In this document: in pieces, positions 25,634-36,074 of the stretch
Numbering within the stretch: position 1 is the first letter of the stretch
Layout of the letters: each line of letters begins with the position of its first letter
Origin: Pigoraptor vietnamica
Taxonomy: Eukaryota > Opisthokonta > Filasterea
Direction: 5' to 3'
Length of the DNA: 42,300 nt
NCBI GenBank assembly: GCA_943704525.1
Contig: CALSCQ010003156.1
Location: forward strand, 1 to 42,300
The notes under the pieces: generated by a model
What the model saw: only the letters and a program-made list of their open reading frames with translations
Databases searched by the model: none
What the model was told of the DNA's origin: nothing
Made by a program: the position numbers and the translations under genes

Positions 25634-26017
25634 CTTCTCCAAACGACCCCTCTCTGTCGACTTGAATGGCAGGCGACACGTTCGTGGCTTCTTCTAAAAA
25701 ACGAATCGTGTGGCGTCACAAAAAAAGGCCGCGGCACCCGCCGAAAGAAATTTGAAATTTTTCCGCGCCGCTTATTTGACGTCATCTTTCGTCATCATCG
25801 CATTTGTCGTCATCACAACTGAGTTACTCCAGTATTTGAAGATTCGACCGATTCAATCACATAAATGTGGGGTTTATTCAAATCTTTTCCTCGGCCAAAG
25901 TTCGCATGGACACACACACACACACACGCACCTTGCGCTTTTGGTCCCATCTTGAAGCCTTCGCTCGTTCTTTTTTGCGAGTTTTTGTGGGCGTCACTGT
26001 CGCAGTAGCAAGGGAAA
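25634..26017. promoter_or_regulatory. Divergent promoter space between Src1-like and NDUFA12 genes
   Basis: This 384-bp gap separates two divergent start codons. It is AT-richer than average, with several aaattt-type stretches near 25750, and contains a short AC run near 25913. No gene is seen. A shared bidirectional promoter is inferred from arrangement only. Confidence 0.35.
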
Positions 26018-26169
26018 ATGAACGCTCTACGCCAAAATATCGAGTTTTTGAAGCAGATTGGCTGGTCGCGCGGCTTCTGGCTCCTCATGCGGTGAGTACT
26101 CAGCAGTGGCGTTTGTACATTCGGACAGGTCTTGTGTACGTGTGCGTGTGTGTGTTGTGTGTGTTGGTG

Positions 26170-26210
<41 letters not shown>

Positions 26211-26214
26211 TACG

Positions 26215-26289
<75 letters not shown>

Positions 26290-27182
26290 TACGTACGAGA
26301 GTGTGTGTGTGTGTACGTACGAGAGTGTGTGTGTGTGTGCGTGCGTGAGTGTGTGTGTGTGCGTGCGTGTTTGGTTGTGGTGATATGTGTGTGTGTGTGT
26401 GTGCGTGTATGCGTGTGTATGTGTGCGTGTGTGCGTGCGTGTGTGTGTGTGTGCTTGTGTGTGTGCTATCTTCATGAATCTGTCGGTGGTGTGAAAGGGC
26501 GCCGACTCACCCACTGCACACTTCTTTTTGGGACAGCGAGGGCGACCTTCGCGCCGGCACGCTCGTTGGGGAAGACAAGTTTGGAAACAAGTACTATGAA
26601 GACAAGAACCGCATCCTCGGTGTGTGTGTATAGCGTGCGTGTGCGTGTGACGAGACACGTGTGTGCCTGTGCGTGTGTGTGTGCATACGTGCGTGTGCCT
26701 GTGTGCGCGGGTGACCTTGCTGCACGTATTTGTGTATGGTGTTTTTTTTTGTTGTAGTAGTGATGTTTGATGCATGTGTGGGCATTGAGCATGGCGGGTA
26801 TTGGCGCGTGTGTGCTTGTTCTTACTACTGCGTTGCGCAGGCCGCAATCGCTGGGTTGAGTACAAACCGTGGAAAGCGTACGACGCGAGCCAGATCCCCG
26901 CTGAATGGTGTGCGCTCGCCCCATCTGAAAACACTTGTGTGCCGTTGTGCAGCGACACACGCCCTGTGTCTTCGTTCCCTTTATTTGACAACTCGCACGC
27001 ACAGGCACCGCTGGATTCACTACATCAGCGACCACCCGCCCGTGGCCGACCCCCGCATGAATTATCACCCGTCGTGGGCGGCGCCGTATACGCAGAACCT
27101 CACTGGCACCACGGCCGAGTATGTGCCCTACAGCACGACCCGGCCGAAGATCGAGGAGTGGATCCCTCCCAAGTCTGCGTAG
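26018..27182 (+). CDS. NDUFA12: NADH dehydrogenase complex I subunit NDUFA12 (B17.2)
   Basis: Four exons: 26018-26091, 26537-26619, 26841-26907, 27005-27182, in phase, encode 133 residues, close to the 145 of the animal subunit. Conserved blocks are [16 protein letters not shown] and [18 protein letters not shown]. Then come [14 protein letters not shown] and the C-terminal [19 protein letters not shown]. In animals and plants it is an accessory subunit on the matrix arm of mitochondrial complex I. As in the family, no cleavable presequence is evident: the N-terminus goes straight to the conserved GFWLLMREGDLRAG segment. Its presence shows that the organism has a conventional respiratory complex I. 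Intron 1 (26092-26536) is largely TG repeats. Confidence 0.96.
26121..26465. repeat. Long TG-rich microsatellite filling NDUFA12 intron 1
   Basis: About 345 bp of mostly TG dinucleotides with interspersed CG, TACG and AGAG interruptions (for example tacgtacgagag blocks near 26288 and 26315). It occupies most of the 445-nt intron. Confidence 0.95.
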
Positions 27183-27600
27183 ACGTGGGCCTTCGGATGC
27201 GGGGGATGCTGAGACGAAAGTTGCGTGCGACTTTTCGGTTATGAGTGTGGGGTGGTTGTACAGACAATTGGGTCGGCGGGAGGACCGCAGACGGCGTGTG
27301 TGGCGGCGTGCGTGCGCGCGTGTGTGCGTACTTCGAAAATGAACGGGAAGAATGGCTCGTATTCTCACGCTTACCGCCCACATTATGAAGACGCGCGTGT
27401 GACTTGCATCTCAGTCAGATTGGTCCGTATGTCCCTCTCGCATTCTCTCACCAACAAGCCTAATGGCCTCTGCTGCGGCTGAACTGCTGTTCCATCCACA
27501 AGACTTGCGAGACGGTGCAAACTCGGTCACCGTCGACCGAAAGAGAGAACACAATTCGCATTAAAATCGCACTGTCACAACAGAGCATGATGCGCACATC
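27183..27600. other. Convergent 3' spacer between NDUFA12 and methylglyoxal synthase
   Basis: No gene is evident. An ATTAAA occurs near 27560 on the plus strand. A short GC-rich stretch near 27290-27330 has no recognisable coding pattern. Confidence 0.35.
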
Positions 27601-27993
27601 TCAGCCTGTATTTCGCTCGAACCCCGCAAGCATGAGTTCGGCCGAGGCGACATTGGTCGCAATGGGCACGTTGTGGACGTTGCACACGCGCAGCAGGCCC
27701 TGCACGTCCGGCTCGTGCGGATGCGCAGACAGGGGATCAATCAAAAACACGACCGCCGCGCACGTGCCCGTGGCCACCCGCGCCGCAATCTGCGCGTCGC
27801 CTCCGAGCGGACCCGAGAGCATGCGCGTAACGTCAAGGCCCGTCGCTGTTGACACGCGCGTGCCTGTTGTGCCGGTGGCGATGATGCCGCCGGGGAACAG
27901 CCGGCAGAGGGCGTCCTTGTGCGACGTGGCAAACTTGACCATGTCGTCCTTCTTGGCGTCATGCGCCACGAGGGCGACCACGCGACCGGCCAT
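27601..27993 (-). CDS. mgsA: Methylglyoxal synthase
   Basis: A single uninterrupted exon of 131 codons (130 residues) runs from the ATG at 27993. It converts dihydroxyacetone phosphate to methylglyoxal and phosphate, a bypass of lower glycolysis that relieves phosphate limitation. Motifs match bacterial MgsA along the whole length: [13 protein letters not shown] (HD at 11-12), [23 protein letters not shown] (D66, equivalent to the E. coli catalytic Asp71), [20 protein letters not shown] (D86, H93 and D96, equivalent to Asp91, His98 and Asp101) and [13 protein letters not shown]. It is shorter than the E. coli enzyme (152) because both ends are trimmed. It lacks introns although nearly every neighbour has them. 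The enzyme is mainly bacterial and rare in eukaryotes, so acquisition by horizontal transfer is a reasonable inference. A cytosolic location is likely. Confidence 0.95.
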   Translation of the reverse strand: MAGRVVALVAHDAKKDDMVKFATSHKDALCRLFPGGIIATGTTGTRVSTATGLDVTRMLSGPLGGDAQIAARVATGTCAAVVFLIDPLSAHPHEPDVQGLLRVCNVHNVPIATNVASAELMLAGFERNTG

Positions 27994-28207
27994 TATGGCA
28001 TGCGCAGGGGTGCGGGGCGCTATTGGCACGAGTGGCGCACGCGATTTTTGAGCGATCGGCCGAGTCAGTGCACTTTTAGTGTGTAAATTATTCGGCTTTT
28101 CTAACCCCAACCCAACTTGCAAATGTGAAGGCAGTAGCCATTGCTTCAATGCCCGAGTTGCAGAACACTGTAAACACGAAACGCGCCGACGCAAAAAACG
28201 GACAACA

Positions 28208-28466
28208 CTAGAGAAGGCGACCAACGGAGTGGAGGGCGCCCCAATAAACGACATAGCCCTCGTCTTGTAACCGCTGGCGGAGCAGCTCTGCGTGCTCGGC
28301 GTCACGCGTCTCCACGACGCACTTGACCTGCGACGGCGAAAGGGTGTGAAACACAAAGGACACGAATGCAAAGACAGAATACATATAACGGCGAATTCAT
28401 AGCAAGTAAGAAGAAGGAAGAGGGATGATGAAAGCAAAACACACACACACACAAACACATACACAC

Positions 28467-28532
<66 letters not shown>

Positions 28533-30990
28533 GGCACGCACCTGCACAGAGAACACGTCCGATTCGAGCCACGCGCGCTCGTGGAATATGTCCTTGAGCG
28601 ACACGCCGATGCTCGCGAGTATGCCCGTGAGCCGCGCAATGCCTCCGGGGCGGTCGCTCACCGTGACCACAAAGCGGCAGAGGCGCCCGTCCGCCGCCAT
28701 GCCTCGCTCAATCACGCGGCCCAGCACCGTCGTGTCGATGTTGCCGCCGCACAGAGGGACGACGACGCGCTTTCCACGCAGCTCCGGAAGGAGGCCGGCG
28801 ATGCACGCTGCGAGTCCCGTTGCGCCGCCGCCCTCGACGACGGCCTTCTCCAGCTCAACGAGGCGCAGCACCGCAAGTGCAATATACTTCTCGCTCACAG
28901 TCACAATCTGCGATTGAGAACGAGAACAGCGGTTGAGAAACATTTTTCAAAGCAATCCATGCATACGGCAGGTGACTGCGCCTCCGTCCAAATGATGATA
29001 CCAGTCGCACCAGCACCACTCCCCCCTTTCCTGACCCCCGGATCATCCAAAACGGAACAACGGACAGAATCAATAAGCAACAGGCGAGCGACGGCCCACC
29101 TGGTCGACGCGCGTGCGGCAGATTTCAAACGCATTCGATCCCACGCAGGGCACGGCGAGACCGTCGGCGAGCGTCGATTGTGCGTCGATGAGAACAGGCT
29201 TCCCCGCCTTCATAGCTGCAGTGAGGCTTGCACAGCGCTCAGGCTCGACACCCTGTTGTGTGTGTGTGCGTTGCGGGTACGAAAGGGCATGCGTTGAGAA
29301 GGAATGAATGCGCAAACTACGTCCGTCCTCCCACACGCCATCACTTAAGAATAAAGTGCCAGAAACCAACAAGCGAACCAGTGGTTGCACGTGAACCGCC
29401 ACACAGAACGAGCGACGCGCGCACAACCCACAATGACTTTCACGTCGGGACGCAGCGTCTTAACAGCGAGCGCAATGCCCGCGAGAAGACCGCCGCCGCC
29501 CACAGGCACGACGACGGCGTCAAAGTCCTCGAGCTGCTCCATGATCTCCAGGCCCATTGTGCCTGCACGTGACAGGCATGCGATGAGATCTGTTCAACCT
29601 AATCAGGCGCGTGTTGTTCATCGGACGCCCCTAGGCATGCGATGCGATGAGGAGCGAATCGCACACGAATCGCATGCGATGAGAACAAGACGCATACGAA
29701 GACTGCTTAGTTTGACACAGCAACTGAACCACTAATTGCACAGCATGGACCAAGTGGTGCAGACAGCGCACAAAAATCCGAGAGACAGTCCACACGCGCC
29801 ACTTCCGCAAACACCCACCCTGGCCCGCGATGATGTTCGGGTGGTCGTAGCCGTTGATGTACGTGAGGCCGCGCTTGGCGACGAGGGTCATCGCATGGTC
29901 CTTGCAGTGAAGAATGTGCTCGCCGTGCAGAATGACCTCGGCGCCAAACTCGCGGCACTTGGACACCTTCATGAGGGGCGCGTTCTGCGGCATCACGACC
30001 GTCACGGGAACGCCGAGCGTCTGTCCGTGGTAGGCGAGCGCGAGCGCGTGGTTGCCTGCGGGCGGGTGCGTGCGAGTTGGTGTGTTGCGAGTGAGCGTGT
30101 GTTGGCGACAACAACCTCTACATGCGGACGCGTTGAACACACCGGCGGAGGCAGCAATGACGCCGGCCTTCTTCTGGTCGGGCGTGAGCAGCTTAAGCGC
30201 ATTGCGAGCGCCGCGTTCCTTGAAGCTGCAAGGCCGAAATCGAAATAAGAACACGCGCGGCGTCCGACATTGTGAATAGATGTAACAGCAGCCACGTGCA
30301 TGGCCCTCGACCCATACAACCGACACAGACTGCACTGGCAGCAGACAATGAAAGACACACGCAGCAGAACGCTTATAGAGATGCGGACGAGCTTCAATCC
30401 AAGACACGTGTGCATCGACTCATAAATTCCTACAGAGAGACCGGCGTCCAATAGGCAGTCGTGTGGGTTGAACCTCATTCACTCCACTATTCTCACATCG
30501 AGAGAGTGTGTGTGTGCGTGTGTGCGCGCGTGTGCGTGTTGTGTGTGCGTGTGCGTGTGCGTGTGCGTGTGCGTGTCGTGTGTGCGTGTGTGTGCGTGTG
30601 CGTGTGCGTGTGTATGTGCGTATGTGCGTGCGTGTGTGTGTGCGTGTGAGTGAGTGTGTGCGTGCGTGTGTGTGCGTATGTGTGTGTGCCATGCAGCCGC
30701 GCACCTTCCCGTCTGCAGCAGAAAGTCCTTCTTGAAGTATATCTCCATGCCCGTCATGCGTATCATTCCGTCGTGGGAGCGGTCGCAGGGCGTGCGGGGG
30801 ATGAGGTCGCGGATGCGAAAGGCCGCCGTGCTCACATCCTCAAACGTGGAGAGCTTCTCTGCCGGCGTGGGTGCCGGTGCAGCCGCCGCCTGTCGACACA
30901 GTTGCATTGCCATAAGAAGAACATCAGATTACAAGAGATGCGGCCACACGTGACCGAGTAGTTACTAACCGCATTGGCGCCGTCAGCCAT
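28208..30990 (-). CDS. Threonine ammonia-lyase (PLP fold II) with C-terminal ACT domain
   Basis: Eight exons in coding order: 30990-30970, 30889-30705, 30225-30143, 30055-29819, 29562-29432, 29252-29100, 28907-28542, 28327-28208. They encode 431 residues with every phase matching. It removes ammonia from threonine (and often serine) to give 2-oxobutyrate, either for isoleucine synthesis or catabolism. The PLP-lysine lies in [12 protein letters not shown] (K71), and the substrate loop reads [12 protein letters not shown]. The phosphate-binding Gly loop is [11 protein letters not shown]. After GVEPERC and the core end comes an ACT domain ([20 protein letters not shown] ... [16 protein letters not shown]), which usually binds an allosteric amino acid. 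One ACT domain in a protein of about 400-430 residues resembles the bacterial short threonine ammonia-lyases rather than the plant/fungal biosynthetic form with two. No clear organelle presequence is seen. Introns 2 and 7 carry long dinucleotide tracts. Confidence 0.94.
28439..28529. repeat. (CA)n microsatellite in threonine ammonia-lyase intron 7
   Basis: About 90 bp of near-perfect AC dinucleotides on the plus strand (TG on the coding strand) within the intron 28328-28541. Confidence 0.95.
30505..30690. repeat. TG/CG dinucleotide tract in threonine ammonia-lyase intron 2
   Basis: About 185 bp of TG repeats broken by CG and occasional AG, in the intron 30226-30704. Here the plus strand carries TG, so the coding strand carries CA, opposite to most other tracts in this window. 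Confidence 0.9.
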
Positions 30991-31806
30991 GTCTGAGTTG
31001 AGAGAAAGGGGAAGTGAGACTGTGGGCACGAGGAAAGGTTGATCAGCATAGTGTGCTACGAACCAACGACAGGTCACAAACACGTTTGTACTCACACGCC
31101 ATACACACACGACACGCGAACACACGAACGCGCACACACACGCACAAGCACACGCACGCCCGCACGCTAACACTGACGCACTCCAAAAGAACGAGAACTG
31201 GTGTCGTACCGTTATGGCCTGCTGGAAATACGAGAAATAAGCTGGTAAGGTGGTTGCCGATGCCAAAGTGCAGTCGCCTTAACACTCGTCTTTCAATGTC
31301 CGTTTGAGTGCGCACTATGAGAGCGGGTTGCGCATGCGTGACGGGAAGCAACAGTGGCTCTCTGTGACTGTGGTCGCGTGCGTGTGCGTGTGTGTGTGTG
31401 TGTGCGTGTGCGTGTGTGTGTGTGTGTGCGTGTGTGTGTGTGTGTGTGTGTGCGTGTGCGTGTGTGTGTGTGTGTACGTGCATGTGTGCAAGGTCGCGTG
31501 CTTTGCGGGGACAGCGGCGTCTGATTGGTTGCTCCAGTTGTGACATGTGGCCAACAGCTCGAGAAATTAATTTGGAAAACGGCCTCTGCGCAATGCAAAA
31601 AATGAGCGCATCTCACATCAGAGTCAAGGAGGACGTGAAACCCCCACCCAGCATCACACGTGCCTTGAAGAAACACCGGCACACAAACACTTGATGACAC
31701 GAATGCCAAGCGACTTCCAATTCTATCGTACAAAGCATCTCGCTTTCGTGCGCCCACTTGTGTCCGCTCCTTTCTCACCGCGGCATTCGCACGCCGCCTC
31801 GCAACC
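30991..31806. promoter_or_regulatory. Divergent intergenic region with TG tract
   Basis: 816 bp lie between the divergent threonine ammonia-lyase and secreted-protein genes. A TG-rich microsatellite occupies about 31379-31482, and an ATTGG (inverted CCAAT) core follows near 31523. Clusters of AC repeats also lie near 31095-31165. No coding frame with recognisable motifs is present; the open frames here are repeat translations. Confidence 0.45.
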
Positions 31807-32868
31807 ATGGCCCGCCGCACTTCTCTCTTCGTCACCGCTGCGTGCATCGCGCTTCTAGCCGCGTGTGCATTCGCAGCGACCGACGACGACGACCTCCCCG
31901 CCGATTACCAGGGCTTCGCGGCGGCAGACAAGCTCGACGCGCTGTGGGCGCGCATCACGTCCGACCGCGTCTCCGAGAAGTGGCCGTCGACGCTCGCCAT
32001 CTTCAAGATGCTGTTTTGGGACATGCGGAAGGTCTTTTCCGATGCCACGGATCTCCGCCCGTTTGCGCCGCGCGTTGCACACGTCGTCGGCGCCTACGCG
32101 AAGGCCAAGTACGTCCCGACCGCCGCAGCAAACGACCTCGGCTACACCGGCATGTACGCGTCCGGTGCTCCTGCGATTCTGCGCATCTCGACCGCGACCG
32201 AGCCGTCGACTTCGGGGGAGGGCAGCATCGTCCCAGCGGTGGCCGTGAAAATGCTCCGCGACGGCGCACCCTCCGCCAATTACGCCGCCATGTACACGTT
32301 CGACGGGACGCCCGGCCACAACGTGTTTGCGTACCCGCTCTGCACGCACGGCCCGCGCAAGGGCGGCAACATCGGCCTGCAGATTCTCGCGATGGCTTTT
32401 GACAAGATAAGCGTCGTCGGAGCCACGTGCGGAGGGACGATGCGCGTCGCCAACGCATCGGTCGACGGCACGGTCGTCCCCGCGGACAAGGTGAACCTCC
32501 CTTATGCGCTCATCCTTCAGCCGAATCCCGCGCTGAAGACGGCCATGGACGGGTACGTCGGCGCGGACATCATGGCGGCCATCTACGAGCGCATCAACGA
32601 CACGATGGTTGGGGAGGTGGCGTATCGCGCGCTCGCCGTGACGGGGCCGGACTTTCCCGGGACGGACCGCATCGTGCACATTGGGGATTTTGTGCTCGAG
32701 AGCGAGATTACGACGAGCGGGTGGGGCGACCGCCGGCTGTTCTTTCAGCAGCAGCTGTTTGACGAGGAGCTCGCGCTGCGTCCGGACTGGAAGGAGAAAA
32801 CGACGCCCGAGTTTCTGCAGGAGGAGGGCCTCCCGTACAAGTACGTCAAGTACATGCCGCCGTGGTGA
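31807..32868 (+). CDS. Intronless secreted protein, possibly catalase-fold related
   Basis: A single exon of 353 residues. The N-terminus (MARRTSLFVTAACIALLAACAFA) is a clear signal peptide, with likely cleavage after AFA followed by an acidic stretch. Recognisable pieces are AILRISTATEPSTSGEGSIV, VPAVAVKMLRDGAPSANYAA, MYTFDGTPGHNVFAYPLC and GNIGLQILAMAFDK. The run of Arg-Ile-Ser, a Pro-Ala-Val-Ala-Val-Lys-x-Leu-Arg-Asp-Gly segment and Ser-x-Asn-Tyr recalls secreted catalase-like (haem-peroxidase fold) proteins of protists and fungi, from memory and at low similarity. I do not see the classic catalase N-terminal histidine motif, so catalytic activity is doubtful. Two N-glycosylation sequons (NAS, NDT) fit secretion. 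Codon use is strongly GC-biased with no introns, suggesting either high expression or foreign origin. Certain as a gene; function unknown. Confidence 0.85.
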   Translation: MARRTSLFVTAACIALLAACAFAATDDDDLPADYQGFAAADKLDALWARITSDRVSEKWPSTLAIFKMLFWDMRKVFSDATDLRPFAPRVAHVVGAYAKAKYVPTAAANDLGYTGMYASGAPAILRISTATEPSTSGEGSIVPAVAVKMLRDGAPSANYAAMYTFDGTPGHNVFAYPLCTHGPRKGGNIGLQILAMAFDKISVVGATCGGTMRVANASVDGTVVPADKVNLPYALILQPNPALKTAMDGYVGADIMAAIYERINDTMVGEVAYRALAVTGPDFPGTDRIVHIGDFVLESEITTSGWGDRRLFFQQQLFDEELALRPDWKEKTTPEFLQEEGLPYKYVKYMPPW

Positions 32869-33203
32869 AGCCTCCGCTGGGCCTCCGTCACCACCACGCC
32901 TTTCGTGTAAATAGGACTCTCGATGTGTTTTGCGTATATCGTTCCTCTTCTCCCTCGTTTCCCTTCTTGCGACGGCCCGTTCCTCTGCTCTTTTCTCCCG
33001 CCTGTTTTTTGGGCATGCCGCCCTGCCGTTGTCCGGCATTGGCGCATTAAAACGATTCCCTTGTGAGCAAATTTAAATAGCATTTGACGATGAGGAGTGT
33101 CGTCACGACCAAGTGGAGCAGATGGAAGCAGTGATATTTCGATCAGTCGCACACATATCATCAATCGCCCTTCCCCCTTTTCATATTACCCCCAACGTCG
33201 TCC
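32869..33203. other. 3' flank of secreted-protein gene and 5' flank of small membrane protein gene
   Basis: No gene. An ATTAAA near 33046, 178 bp after the upstream stop, could be a poly(A) signal. The stretch 33060-33200 is relatively AT-rich and presumably carries the next promoter. Confidence 0.35.
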
Positions 33204-33533
33204 ATGGATCCCGTCCGTCAGCGCCGTGCGCCCGCGAGCGCGGTGCAGTTGCAGCGCGACATGCCCGGTGCGCGCCTGGACATTGGTCGCGTAAGCACGG
33301 AAAGGGACGAGCCCGACGAACTCGGCGAGATGAGGCAGTTTGTGCGAGAGCCGCGCTTCATCGCATTCTTCGCCTTCGTCTTGTTCGTGCTGGCTGTCAT
33401 CTATTTCGTGGCGTTTCAACCAAGGAAGATTCCTGCGGGTGTGTGTCAATATTGGAGTGCAAGATTCGGCATTAACCTCGCGCGTGGTGTTATGCTTTCG
33501 TTGAGTGTGCCGTATGCTGACGTTTCTTCCCCC

Positions 33534-33585
<52 letters not shown>

Positions 33586-33610
33586 TGGTGTGTGTGTGTG
33601 TGTGTGTGTG

Positions 33611-33644
<34 letters not shown>

Positions 33645-33947
33645 GTGTGTGTGTGCGTGTGTGCGTGTGTGCGTGTGTGCGTAGGGTGTGTGTGTACGTG
33701 TGTGTGTGTGCGTGCGCGGTGCGTGCGCGTGCGTGCACACGCGTCTACAACCTCCGTAATTGTGCTGCTTCCGTTTGCCCACGTGCATGCAGGCTTTGTG
33801 AATGTGCTCCAGTGCACAAACTTGCGTGTTCCTGCAAATCAGAAGTTGTGGGAGTGCATGCGAGGCGCTTACAGCAATCCTCCTTCATTCGTCTACGCCG
33901 CAGTGATTGGCCGACTGAACACACCCAACCAACCCAACGACGCCTGA
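33204..33947 (+). CDS. Small single-pass membrane protein, unknown function
   Basis: Two exons, 33204-33438 and 33793-33947, join in phase 1 to give 129 residues. The N-terminal 50 residues are charged and hydrophilic. A single membrane span lies at about 52-71 (FIAFFAFVLFVLAVIYFVAF), followed by a short basic stretch, QPRKIP. The region after the span has two cysteines (VLQCTNLRV and WECMRGAY) spaced to form a possible disulfide. By the positive-inside rule the basic residues flank both sides, so orientation is unclear. I do not recognise the family. The second exon reads as coherent coding sequence ending in TGA. Its intron (33439-33792) consists mostly of TG repeats. Confidence 0.75.
33534..33735. 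repeat. TG microsatellite in the intron of the small membrane protein gene
   Basis: About 200 bp of TG dinucleotides with GGTG and GCG interruptions, filling over half of the 354-nt intron. Confidence 0.95.
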
Positions 33948-34034
33948 GCGCGAAAGCGACGCAATCTACAGCGTCCGTGTTCCAAGCGACCAGTCCAGCG
34001 TGACGCACGTGGTCGTGTCTCTGAGCAGCCGGGC

Positions 34035-36074
34035 TTATCGCTCAGTCGCCGTCTCACTTTCTTGGGCATCGGGTACGTCCGCCGCGCCGGCGTCGTCTGC
34101 GTCTCCCTCGATTGTGCACGCGGTCTCTTGGACAGCCGGTGCGTCCGCCTGCGCGGCGTCCTGGTTGACGGCGTCGCTCGAGCGGCGCAATGTGACCAGA
34201 AACCCTGTGGTTCGAGAGCGGGCATCGGCCCAGTCGTCAATTAATGCACAAAACAGTCGAGGCCGTTGAGAATTGAGTAAGGCTAACGCCCTCTTGAGCA
34301 GTCCCACGCGGGAACACGTGCGGGTGCGTGGAGCTATGTGACGTATTTTGTGTGCGTATGGCTGTGATGTGATCAAGCGAAAAGAATAGCTCCAGAGTTT
34401 GCGTGCCGCACTCACCCGTGTGCGAGCCCTGCGCGTGCGACGGGCGCGCGAGATAGTTGTCGTCGGGACCCTTCGCCTTGCCCACTTCCCAGCGCTTGTG
34501 TATCGCCTCCACAGCGCCCTCCAGCACAAGCGGCATCTTGGCCGCGAATATCGCGCGGAGGGCATTGTGCGCCTGTCCAATGCTGCAGTTCGCAAGAGCC
34601 ATTGAGATGCCAATGCACGCAAGACGGACAGCACATGGACCCAAACGAGCTCGCACGCAAATTCAGGCACACGAACGTATGCAACCCTCCCTCCGCCATG
34701 CCGCATGTGCACATCTTTTCCGATTACCTCCACCCCAGGGCAAACGTCCAGTGCCCGAGTCGCACTCACAACAAGAGACCGCTACATGCCGCACTCACTT
34801 TGGAATGTAGAGCACGAGATGGCGCCCCTCGCGCAGCTTGCGTGCCACTTGCGGCAGCGCACGCTCAGGTGTCATCATGTCAAGCACAATCTGCGGCGGC
34901 AGTGGACGCATGAGCCAACGATGGAAGCACGGCCTCTTACACGCAACAGACTATGAGAAACCTGTTGGCAGACGCGCATGCATACGAGCGCACGTGCTGA
35001 AGACGCGCATTTGAAGGACGCACCCCATCGATGCTTCCATCGGGCACGTCTGCGAGGGCATCGGCGGCAAAGAGGTCGCGCAACTCCATGCGCACGTTGC
35101 CGAGAGTGTTTGGGCGCTCGCGGGCCCACGCATTCACGTTCTTGCGCGCGTTCTTCTGATGGTCACTGTCCGCGTCGAAGGAGAGGACGGTGCCCGTTGG
35201 ACCGACTGCGGCCACAAGCGACTCGGTGTCAGCAAGCCCACTTGAGAGGGGTGAGCATGCAACTGACGCAGGTTCAAGTGTGATATGATTGAACACGCGC
35301 GATATGCAGAGACGTTGGATCAGCTCAAAACATGTAGACGTGCGCCCATCGACTCCACAGCAACATAGAGACCTCAGCTCATGGCAGTTACGGGTCGAAA
35401 ATCCCGTCGACTCTAACAGCAACGTAGAGAGAGACGGAAGCGGGTGATTCGTAGCACAACACACCTGCCCGCGCCAGAAACAGCGTCAGCGACCCCGACC
35501 CCGTCCCGGCCTCCAGCACCGTCATTCCCGGGTCAATATCGAGCATGGTCACAATCGCCGCTGCGTCCTTCGGTGCGACAACGGCCGCCTCACGTCGCAT
35601 GAGCATCACATACTCGTCGAGACGGGGCCGTCGCAGGCCCACTGGCACACCCAAGTGCGTTGTTACTGTCACGCCGGGCGGGCATCCGACGACATCAGCG
35701 TCACGCACCTCGCCCGCGGCAAGACCAATTTTGGATTTGGGCGCATCGTTTAAGCGGCGAAGCTTTGAGCGGCCTCGCCGATCTCGAAATATAACAAAAT
35801 CGCCGAAAGCGAACGGACGGTCCACCGGCTTCTGCGCGCACACGGGCTCGTCGCCGGCGACGGGCTTAGGGTCTGTTGGTGACAACTGTTGATGGCCCTC
35901 GATTAATGCGTCGGAGGTCGTATGTCCTGACGGATCGCTCGTTCCCGTGCACGAGCGATGCCATGGCAAGGGACGAATTCGAAGTGGGGGACACAGTCGC
36001 ACCGCACCACAGCTGCGAAAATGTGATCGAACGTCAGCAAACGCAGATTCGGTAACGATGGCCTTCAGTTTCAC
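34035..36074 (-). CDS. tRNA (adenine-58-N1)-methyltransferase, TRMT61 catalytic type
   Basis: Six exons in coding order: 36074-35461, 35240-35024, 34890-34799, 34582-34416, 34204-34035 plus the first large exon noted. The catalytic fold shows RPRLDEYVMLMRREAAVV and PKDAAAIVTMLDIDPGMTV, then SAM motif I VLEAGTGSGSLTLFLARA, the acidic VLSFDADSDHQKNARKNV, the substrate/NPPF-equivalent LDMMTPERALP, and YIPN|IGQ rejoined across intron 3. The tail RPSHAQGSHTGFLVTLRR matches the end of human TRMT61A/B. It methylates N1 of A58 in the tRNA T-loop. The Arg-rich, acid-poor start (about 45 residues) resembles a mitochondrial presequence, favouring the TRMT61B-like mitochondrial form. The donor of the first intron (gttgtg) is chosen only because phase demands it. 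Here I count five coding exons with certainty. Confidence 0.9.

Noticed and set aside
25813-26991. Long His/Thr-rich open frame on the minus strand
   Set aside because: It is the translation of CA repeats in NDUFA12 intron 1; the plus-strand Cys/Val-rich frames are the same repeat.
31855-33039. 394-codon minus-strand open frame
   Set aside because: Antisense shadow of the signal-peptide protein, Arg/His-rich, no domain.
35262-35290. tRNA B-box-like GGTTCAAG
   Set aside because: No A box, acceptor stem or cloverleaf can be drawn around it, and it lies in an intron.
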